This document shows positions 54,438 through 64,000 of a DNA stretch of 64,000 nucleotides, piece after piece. Position 1 is the first letter of the stretch; every line of letters begins with the position of its first letter. Source of the DNA: Myripristis murdjan. Taxonomy: Eukaryota > Chordata > Actinopteri > Holocentriformes > Holocentridae. The notes below the pieces were generated by a model. It searched no databases and was not told where the DNA came from. It worked only from the letters and a program-made list of their open reading frames with translations. Made by a program: the position numbers and the translations under genes. Location: positions 14,412,821 to 14,476,820 of the forward strand of contig NC_043983.1 of assembly GCF_902150065.1 (NCBI RefSeq), in the 5' to 3' direction.

Positions 54438-57400
54438 CTGCAAATCATACAGCAGAGACGGAGGCAGGGGCGGGGAAGAGAGCGAGATCGGAGTGGCAAA
54501 GAGAGCAAGAGGAAGGGGGACAAAGAGAGAAGCAGGGACTGAGCCAGGTTGTGCGTAGCGCCAAGCCAGTCTTACACAAGCACACAGGAAGCAAAAGTCA
54601 GTCCACTGTGACTATAGCCAGGTGAAACCAAATCAGATTGGCCAATTTAATGGGAGCCTTTACCAAAACAAAATCCATTTCTGGATGCATTTTTGTTAAT
54701 TGGATTCGTCACCAAAGTGAACTGACTCTGACATAAAAAAACAGATACACCCACAGAAAATGAAAACAACAGTAGATACATCAAGTTCACTAAGAATTAA
54801 ATAAAAATGGTGTTGTGTGAAGCGTCTTCTGATCAATTAACCAATTACAGAGAACAGGAGAAATTATTTTGATCTACTGATGTTAGCAGATTCTTCTAGT
54901 TCTCTACTAATGGTAAACTTTCATCGTATTAAGGAAGCAGCATTTTCCAAGGGTGTTTCCAACTTTGCTCTCAAGCAGCCAGTCACTGTCAAAGCAAAGC
55001 AGCACAAACAGTCAGTCAGTCAGTCAAACGGTCAGTCAGGTGCACAGGCAGACAGCAGCTTCGGGCTTCTACTTACCTGATTCTATATGCAGACCCAGTA
55101 CCACTGACTCACACTCTTCTTCTATCAGGATGACCCAAGGCTATAACTAAGACTTCATTCTAACAGCTGAAAGATCCTGTGCCTGAGATAATTGAAATTA
55201 GGAAGAGATAATAATTAGTTTGTTATCCTCACCTCCAGCCGCTCCACCTGCCAGCCCAGCACTAGAGAAGCTTCCCAGGGCAGAGTGTCCGTTGACCAGC
55301 CGTGAGGGCCCACTCACTGTGGGTGCACCTGTCTGTGCCCCAAACAGGGACTGCAAGACAGAGGCCCCTCCAAGTGGGAACTGAGTGCCCAAGTACTGTC
55401 CCACCGAGGCTCCTGTGGCTGAGGACACTGCTACAGGACTGCCTCCCACCTTCCCGCTCAGTATGCCTCCTCCGCTGCTGGCAGCAGCAGAGATGAAGAG
55501 GTTCTGACTGGCCAGGCTGCTATTGGTCTTCAGCTCCCAGTCCCGAGGGGCCTTCTGCTTCTGGAGGGTCTGGCGCTGGTCTGGTCCACAGGTTCCCTGG
55601 ACCCCCCCGCCACCACTGCTGCCTGAACCTCTGCTCCCTGCGTCCTGACTGAGGAAGGGGTTGGGGCTGATGTAGGCAGAAATGTCGCCATCACTCCCTT
55701 TCCTCACCTGCTGATGCTGCTGCTTGTGGTCAGAGTCAGAGTCTGTGCCCCGGCTGGAGCCCCCCATGCCGAAGGGTGAGCCACCCTGTCTAAGGTCAGA
55801 GGTGGGCTGTTTGGGGTCAGATATGGGTGAAAAGGTGGATTTCCACTTGCTGGTAGAGGATAAGGAAGATGAAGAGGAGGCCTCACTACCTGTGCTGTTA
55901 CCGCTGCTGCTACCTGATTTCCTCCCTGGAGAAAGAAGAGAAACAGCAGTTGGCACTAGGCAGAGAAAAAAATAAAGTTCTTTGTTTTAAGTCCATCAAA
56001 TGACATTTTAGTGTCTTACCTCTCTCACTATCCCCTGTTCTACTAGGTCCATCTCTGCTCTCCAAGGATATAGTGGCAATTTTTCTTTCGATTCTGAAGA
56101 GAAAAAATATTTCCAACAATGAACAAGCAAACAGTGATGGAGTTATACAGAACAGTATGCATCATTTAAGTGGACCAAAAAACAACTCAATTGTTTGAGC
56201 ATATCAGTTACCAATAGTTAATTAATAATTATTTATTACCTTGAACTGGAGCTGTCAGCAGGGTATCCTGAGTCCTCATCATCAGAACTGGGGGCAGAGG
56301 AGTAATGACCCGTGCCATTGAGCTCCAAGGGGCGTTCTCTCTTCAGGATGGGAGGCTGGTCCAGGTCAGGCCCACAGGGGCTGCCACTCGACTGCTCTGG
56401 GGAGGAGATGGCCGCGATCTCAAGAGGCTGGTTGATGTTGTTCACCTGACAAGACAAAAAATACCCATATTTGGACACAGGATTCAAAATGATTTGGACA
56501 CAGGATTCAACAAGGCACAATCAGTGGGTGATGCTTGACTTTAGTATTAGTGACAAAGACAACTAATGCAGCTAAGATTAGAGACATAAAAATGATTAAA
56601 AATAACCTCAGAGTACTCCCTTTAATATAAAAATACATTGCACTACTCAGATGCAGGTTTAAACTTCATCCAGTGGTATGATTGCGACACTATTTTAAGC
56701 CATAATACACCATCTTAAACAAACATATTTTACGCAATAGCTAATATTTCAGTGGAAGTCCTATTAGGAATAAGCTACTTGTATATTTCAGTTCAAATAT
56801 CCCCCTGTGCGCACACTATAAAAACCAACAAAAACTATGTTTAATAGTCTGGCTAATATCAGCATTAACCAGGTTGCTCTGAATTAGGATTAAATTTCAT
56901 TTTTGGGGGTTTGTGAACCAGTTATGATGTCTAAAAACATTACTGGATCCCAATTTGATAGAACTCAAAAACTGTATTTAAGACCTGAAAACCCAAGACT
57001 GTTTGTTAAGAACTATTTTAGGCACCTGTTCACTTCCTGGTGAATGTGTTGAGTGACTAACCATGGAGTTGATGTTGAGTGGTGATCCTGAGGAGTGGCT
57101 GTTGGAGCTGAGCCCAGGGAACGACCTCCTCTTTGGGGATCCGCTGGCTGTCACCGCTCCTGCCGAGCTGCGCTTCCTTCTCCCCCGCTTTCGGCCCTCC
57201 TGAGATCCAAGGCTGTGAGAGGAGTGCGATGATGACGTGTGTGTGGGTGTGTGGGTGTGCTGCGAGCCGGGCGACTGGTGGTGGTGGTTTCCATGGTTAC
57301 CATGGTGGCCCTGTTTGGCTGAGTTGTTGGGATGGTGGTGGAGGCGTGATGCTCCAGCCACGCTGCCTCCACCGCTTGACGAAGAGGAAGACGAGGATGA

Positions 57401-60400
57401 AGAAGAGGAAGATGAGAAAAAGATTCTCCGGCGTGACTCGCTGTCCTGGGGCTCTGTGTCAGACTCGCCACCCTGACGATCCGCGCCGTCCTCTGGAAGA
57501 ATCCTTGGGGGTCCATCTGCATACTGGAGCACCCCTCCAGTGCTGAGTGGGGGGCTCTGGATGGGAGCGCCCCGGCCCATTGAACCCGTCAGAGGCGTGT
57601 TGGCGTGTGGAAGAGGGGAGGAAGAAGCACCGTCATGGTCCTCAGGGTGGGAACCTCCATTCAGCAGCATTGAGCTGGAGGAGTAGCCTACAGAGAGATC
57701 AAACAGGTGAGGAGGAAAGTTTTACTGGAACAACAATAAATCAATTAATTCTTATCTATTTATATATAAATACAAAAAAATAGACATACTGTGATTACAT
57801 TATCCACACATATTGTAAAACTGTCACAAATTGCAGGGGATAATGGTAGGTGTGAGGGTAATGTGACGTGTAACCTTTGAGGAATGTGCGAATACCACTA
57901 TGTGGGCTATCTATGGCAATAATAGTGCATGTGTGTAGTGGGGAAATCTTACCATTGGTCTGACCTGTCTGAGACACAGGACTTGGTGTACTCCTCTGTA
58001 ATCACCAATTTAAAAAAACACACCGTTATGTAAAATCAGCACTTTTCAGTGGAACAAAAAACTGCATCAAAGGACCTTAATAAAGACACAACACCCACGC
58101 TACAACAAACGTAGTTAATTCTCTAACACTATATAATGGTTTACCATATAATGACAACCCTCAACATATTTTCCCCTTATCAGTGAATGCTCTGATATTA
58201 AGTCTGTATGATACAGATGGCCTGGTCTAAATAGACCATCCTGTAAACTGAAGGTGAGAAAATTAAACTCCACAATGTGTTCATCAACACTATATACCCT
58301 GTCGAAACGTCCTTTACCTGTTCCCTTACTGTAATTTGCTCTGGGTGAGAGGACAAAATACATGTCTTACTCATAAATGTCACAGTAGTGTGAGTACCCA
58401 CCAATCTCTCAGCACGGCTGGGCAGCACCACGCTGGCCAGTGGGATGCTGACTGGTAGTTTACTGGGGTGGACAGTGCTTAGAGGGATACTGATAGGCAG
58501 GCTTGTGATGGTATTGTCACCCTGGACAGATGGACTTTTCTCCTTACCACCCTACATGGGACACAAAGAGACGGAGAGAGACAGTAAAATGACTGCGTGA
58601 CAACAGACAGACACAGAACCAAATATATACAGACAGGCAGGCAGAAAACTGTATCCATGTGTTGACAAAGAGAGAAATGGGGCATGTGCAGGAAAGATAA
58701 ATATTTACCCTCTCAGAGCTCTTCAGAGTGGAATTCTGGGCATCTGATGAGTTTGGAGAGGGGCAGCTCTGCTTGGATCCAAGTGGGGAGGTAACATTGC
58801 CAACTTCCCCCCTGGAATAATACAGACAAATCTGGGTTTTTAACTATTTAGCTGTTTGGTGCCTTTGGAGTAAAGCTATTCATTTTAGTAAATGACTGAT
58901 GAAAGTTCAGGCTCTGAGGCAAGAGAAATTTTTGACGAGGAATTAGCAGCCTGCGCCTACCCACCTGTGTGTGGACAGCCCCAGACCTCTGAAGTGGGCA
59001 GAGGCATTGGGCTCTTGGTTGAGGTGCCTCCGCAATGCAATCTTGGCTGGAGAGAAGCGTGTGTAGTCAGGGAGAGCGTGGGAGGAGCCTATCTGCCTCT
59101 GCCTGGCATCAGAGGTGGCAGGCACTATTTCATGGTCTGGGGATATGGGCAAGTAGCGGGAGAGCAGCTCCCCTTTGGTGTTAGCCCGGTCAAAACAGGG
59201 TGAGCCGGTGCCGTTGATAGACAGCTCCGGGCTGAGGCCGTTAAGGGCAGGAGTCGAGGACAGGCCAAGCTTGGAGGAGTCGATGTCTATGGAAGACCGT
59301 GGCTCCAGGGTCTTTCTGTAGGGAGACCCCTCACAGGGGCTGTAGGATTTAAGCTGTAGGAGCTCCTGCTGCCTTTGACTCTTCTCCAGCTCAACAATGC
59401 TGATCTACAAATAAACACCAGGGGGAGCCAATGCATAGGAAACAGACATCTCAGAACAATACTGAATAAAATGTCTGAGAAAAATTCAAGTCATTCATGA
59501 TTTCTGTCACAAGACAGCATTTCATGAGATCTTCCTGAACCCAACATTTTATCAAAGATTTAAGCAGGTAACTAGAATAAATGCTTATTTCTGTAAGTGC
59601 AAGAGGAAAGGACAAATGTGTGAATTATTATGAAAAGGTCAGAAAAAAGAGAGCCAGGATAGAGGAGCATAAAATAGATGAAGGAGAGATGCAAGAACTA
59701 GGAAATGAAGTCATGGAGTTTGACTTTTTACCTGCAGCTCCAAGCAGTGTCTCTGTTTCTCAGAGATTTGTCTGCGCAGGGCCTGCTTCTCCTTCAGCAG
59801 ACTCTCCAGACACAGAGAACCCCAATCTAGCTTCAGTTCCTCACACCTCGACTTCAGCTAGAACACACAAACAGACAATTATAAATTTATTTTCACTTGA
59901 TTTACCAATGTGTATCCAGTTAACCAACAAAGCATCTGGCATGCAGTGGAGATTGACTATGCACGTAGTTAACTTGTGTATACTATAGGTAGAACATTAA
60001 GATAAAAACCCTCTGTCAGAGGAAGTGTAGTTCCATGGAGAAGGACAGACATTTTCTGAACAATGATAATGACAACAATGTGTCTGTGTCTTTATATAAC
60101 AATTGTATATATCAATTGTTTTTACATTCAATAAACACATAATAATTGGCTTTCTTCAATTTGTCCAGGACATTTAAATCTTCCAAGACACATGGCCCGG
60201 GACCAATTTTTTCTAATGGAAAAATAGCTGTATAGCACAAACCAGACCTGAACAAAAGACTGTATAGGCTCGGACATACTTTCCGCATTCGCCGTGCTGC
60301 AGACTTGAACCAGTTGTGCAGATGCGAGTGCAGTTCTATTCATACTACAATTGAGGGTCCACATCAGTCTGGAGTTCCATGGATGTGCATTTCCCAATCC

Positions 60401-63400
60401 ACCGGCTCCTGCCTTTCAGCTTTCTCTTGGCCTTTACATATCTGTCTCACAGATATTTCAACTTTTGACGGAGGGCATTTTCAGCTCTCCCAAGTGTTTG
60501 AGCAATTTCTCAGCAGGAGTTCAATATCATTTGGCTGTCTTTGCATTCTTTCAAAAACGAATTACATGAATGTGAATAACAGCAGATCTCGCACAAATTT
60601 TCTTCAAAAACAACGATTTTGTTATCTGGAGCGCACACAGTTGACACACTTATTATGCGTACAGTCCATACAGTCATAAATTTTGGGCTGCTTTTGGGTA
60701 TTCACTAAGGGCTCTGAGTGGACCCTTGCAGACAGGGACAGATGATATTTACATAATATGGATCTAAGTGGATCCTCTTGAACACAGAAATTATATTGTG
60801 GTCTTGCAGGTTGTGCAGAGAGCTGGGATGCAGTTTTAACGGGTATGAACCACTGGGATGATGTTATAACAATCGGGTGGAGGCTAGAGTGGGAGAGTGC
60901 ACAGTCTCACCAGTAGCAGGCTGTGGTCTCGCAGCTCAGCCATGTCTCTCTCAAGCTGCTTGGTCTGCTCTTTAAGTTGACGGTTGTGGGCTGAGATCTC
61001 CTTCTGGGCTTGCAGCAGGTCTTCCACAGTCAGGGCCTTCACTCCCAGCTGACCACCACACACACCCAGAGCAAGATTATAGCTATACATCAACTGAAAG
61101 CACACACTTGCCTGACTAAGCCTTGCTTTTCTGCACACAGACACTAACAAACAATTCAGGTTTTGCATCAAATCAACTGTATTGGAAACTGTACTTTGAA
61201 AACTGTCATTATGGATGTTTTGTTATTCCTCAATCAAGTTGTACTTTGCACAACAGTAATTTACGGCTATATCAGTGCTGCTGCCCTGGAATAATTAAAT
61301 TGACTCTGAACATATATGCATACGTATATGCATGTTTTGTCTGCAGTAACAATGAGACCCTGCTTAGGTTTTGGCCCTGAAAATAATGTGGAAATTCTAT
61401 ATTGTGTAGTTCTCCTCTTATGTGTTAGCAGCAATCACTTAAGTGAAATTACTGGCACCTGGCAATTCACATCAATTTTAATACTGTAGTTAGATAAATT
61501 ACTTCAAACAATATAATTATTATATAAAGTAGGTGGAAGGCTGTGATCTCTTTCATGGTTAAGTGTTGTGATACCTGATCCTGATCAACACCCATTTTTA
61601 CAATATGTATTTTAGTTGTCAGTCATGTTATTACTACCCCAATTAGTATTACTTAGTCCCGCTACAATCAGACCTATGACAATTAACTAGTGGTTCTCAC
61701 CTCATCCAGTTTAGTTTGAAAGAGACCTTTGATCTTCTCCTTATGCGACTGACACACAGAGTGGAGCTGCTCTGCTTGTCCCGATAGCTCCCTGTGTTTT
61801 TGCTAAAGACAGAGAAAACAGCAGGAACACAGGGGAGAGGGAGTAACATTGGATTTGAGCACAGGGGTTACAAGCAATCAGGAAAAGTACAGAGAGTTAC
61901 ATCAGTAATGATATATCATGTTGATTAATATTCAAGCTCAAGCTAATGTTTACTGAGAACTCTTAACAACCGTTACAGTCTCAAAGGGCTTTACAGGCCC
62001 ACAGTTCTTAGAAAACAAAAATGAAACCCCCCCAAACTAAACCCTTCATTGAAAGAAAACAACAAACAAGGTTTCTCTTTTCATTTCAATGTATTTTTTA
62101 TGACATGTCATTGCTGCATGTCTACATGTGACATGTGACTGTATTTATTTAAACCTCTCTGCATTAATCTTTCATCTGTTTAGAATCTGCTAAATCTGAC
62201 CAATGACACCTTAACCAATCAGTAATGTTGGTTGTGGTACAAGTATTTACTGTACCTTTTCCTGCTCTAGGAGCTGCTGCAGGTTGGAGCGGTACTGAGG
62301 AGTCTTCATATAGGCCATAAACTGGAGGTACTGAACCTTGATGTTATCTGAGACATGGGAGGATTCAGGGATAGACAGTGAAAGAGAGAGAGCAAAAAAA
62401 AAAAAGAACAGGGAAGATGTTATTAGAGCAGCTGTTGAGTCTTGCATTGTTATTAGGGCAGAATAATGTCTCTCAGGTACCAAAGAGACTGATACACAGA
62501 CAGATTGAAAGACTGACATGTTTGTGATAAAGGTGGAGTAGCTTAGATGCCACACACTTACAGGCCTGTGACAGTGATTAGGGCAATGAAACAGGCCAAT
62601 AGACCATCAAGACTCTCCTTATGTGGAGAAGGAATGTCAACAGCCAACAGCCCCAAATTTGACTACCTACTGAAATTAATGGAATTTGACTAAAATTTGC
62701 ATATTAACAACAAAAATGGAGTTGGCATACTACTAGCAGAAAAATACAGTGGGTTATCAACACACAGTGCATTCTTCACAGACTCCAAATATCTTCAAAA
62801 CACTGCTTCTTAAATTAAGAGGAGTAATCCTATCAGACTGACTGTTTTCTGCCATGATACCTCTGATAAGTGTGTGTGTGCTAACAGCTAACTAGGAAGA
62901 TGGCAGAAGAGCACTGTGGGAACGACACAATATGACAATATGAGAATCTATGAAACCAAGGAATACACTGAGTTCACTTGGCTGTTAAAATAAAAAAAAA
63001 TAAATGAAATAAATGAAATGAAATAAACCTACGTTTGAAGTATCTGATGGGCAAGCTGGCACTGACTTTGATTTTTTTACCTTTAACTGAAATCTGAATG
63101 CTGAATAAGCAACAAGAGGCCAAGCTTTACTAATCTTAAAACAGCAGAGAGCAGCTGTTAGGTAAAACACAGAAAACCGTGGCTTACTCTGCTTTTGCAG
63201 AACAGTGGTAACATTTACAGTAACAGTTATGTTATCAAAAGTTTGCAGTTACTGTTTTTTTTTTTTTTTTTTTTTTTTTTACAACAACTTGTGAGTGTGA
63301 CCCAGCCAATCACAACTAAGGACAGAGACTATCTGTTTTATTTTAAGACTTCCAGGCTCACCTAGCAGTTGCTGCAATCCAGGAGGAGTCGGGCTCAGCA

Positions 63401-63937
63401 GTAGTTGACCAGAGACATAGTGCTGGACCTTGGGAGGTAGCTGGTAGAAAGGACTCTGAGGTGACCGGTATGCATCTGTAAACACACAGAGGAGAAGAAA
63501 TACAATTGCATTAAAGCCAAATTAGTGAACAATTTGTGAGATCATATTACAGATGTATAGCTGCCCTACATTCATGTCTGTAACCTGAGAAAGCTTTATG
63601 CTTTCCCTGATTGGTTTCATGTTGCAGTTTAGGAGAAGCAAATGTCTGAAAATCAAATTTAAAGGCAATGTCGGGTATATTCTGTATGTGTGCGTGTGTG
63701 TGCTCTCTGACCCTGAGGGGGTGCTGCAGAAAGGGTCTTGGCATGCAGCAGCTCCAAGGCGCTCTGACTCTTCTTGTTTTTCCTCTCAGCAGCAGCCACA
63801 GCAGCTTTCTTAGGTCGACCACGCTTCTTGTTGTTCAACTTGCGACCCTTAGACAGTAGTCTAGCTCTCCGGGGTTTGGGTGAGGCCTTCACCACTGTCA
63901 TCAAGCTGGGGTGCTCCTCCTCGCCACAGGAATCCTG
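53758..63937 (-). CDS. dot1l: DOT1L histone H3K79 methyltransferase, C-terminal 1,270 codons (partial)
   Basis: Fifteen exons close in phase: 63937-63712, 63475-63362, 62347-62256, 61802-61701, 61048-60911, 59857-59732, 59404-58965, 58811-58709, 58551-58402, 57995-57953, 57687-57062, 56445-56240, 56093-56020, 55925-55233 and 54437-53758. DOT1L methylates Lys79 of histone H3 on transcribed genes. The catalytic domain lies beyond the right edge. Present are a basic KKRGRPKK AT-hook-like patch, DAYRSPQSPFYQLPP, the coiled-coil part (GVKALTVEDLLQAQKEISAH, then KEKQALRRQISEKQRHCLEL) and all three AF9/ENL-binding motifs: DYTRFSPAKIALRRHL, TSLPISIPLSTVHP and KLPVSIPLASVVLPSRAER. GRKRGRRKRSSAG and RIERKIATISLES follow. 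The last exon (53758-54437) is extremely Ser/Pro-rich with a run of serines and ends GSRPR, like the mammalian long form. The exon at 63937 has a NAGNAG acceptor. Confidence 0.94.
63255..63280. repeat. Poly-T tract in a dot1l intron
   Basis: Twenty-six consecutive T on the plus strand (poly-A in the transcript) between the second and third dot1l exons of this window. It may mark the tail of an otherwise unrecognisable retroposed copy. Confidence 0.8.
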
Positions 63938-63943
63938 CTGTAA

Positions 63944-63974
63944 CAGACACACACACACACACACACACACACAC
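63944..63974. repeat. (CA)n microsatellite abutting a dot1l acceptor
   Basis: About 30 bases of CA on the plus strand, thus (TG)n in the dot1l transcript. It ends about seven bases before the 63937 exon and replaces most of the usual polypyrimidine tract. Confidence 0.9.
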
Positions 63975-64000
63975 ATCTTGCTGAGTCAATTTGAATGAGA

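Overview
The window is nuclear DNA from a ray-finned (teleost) fish. It has intron-rich protein genes with GT-AG splice sites, long AT-rich intergenic DNA, many CA/GA/GATA microsatellites, and teleost-type short mobile elements (a tRNA-derived SINE, LINE tails, MITEs, hAT relics). Exon models were built by hand by following reading phase across splice sites. In each model listed the phases close, except for the one programmed +1 frameshift in oaz1.

Layout. 1-16.1 kb: no gene recognised; microsatellites, a hAT terminal repeat, a decayed hAT transposase (about 9.9-10.5 kb), a MITE relic, a SINE and two stretches that look like conserved non-coding DNA. 16.2-18.9 kb (-): a six-exon gene for a 212-residue protein, possibly related to the fish oogenesis-related (org) protein. 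20.1-21.1 kb (+): a single-exon C2CD4/NLF-family gene that ends before any C2 domain, with a TATA box and a duplicated motif on each side. 25.3-29.0 kb (+): peak3, a PEAK-family pseudokinase scaffold. 31.2-40.6 kb (-): oaz1, ornithine decarboxylase antizyme, with an intact +1 frameshift site and 3' pseudoknot; its first intron carries a 1.28-kb MITE. 41.7-43.4 kb (+): a very short jsrp1 (JP-45) homologue. 44.1-47.1 kb (-): amh, complete in seven exons. 53.4-64 kb (-): the C-terminal 1,270 codons of dot1l; the methyltransferase domain lies beyond the right edge.

The block dot1l-amh-jsrp1-oaz1-peak3 has the same order and relative orientation as human 19p13.3 (DOT1L, AMH, JSRP1, OAZ1, PEAK3), but without the PLEKHJ1 and SF3A2 genes that sit between DOT1L and AMH in human. 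The genes do not form one pathway: they cover chromatin methylation (dot1l), gonadal hormone (amh), muscle excitation-contraction coupling (jsrp1), polyamine feedback (oaz1) and tyrosine-kinase scaffolding (peak3). No wholly new system was found. The points most worth a second look are the C2-less C2CD4 gene with its flanking duplicated motif, a predicted exon-skipping choice at the dot1l C-terminus, the miniature jsrp1, and an extra cysteine in mature Amh.
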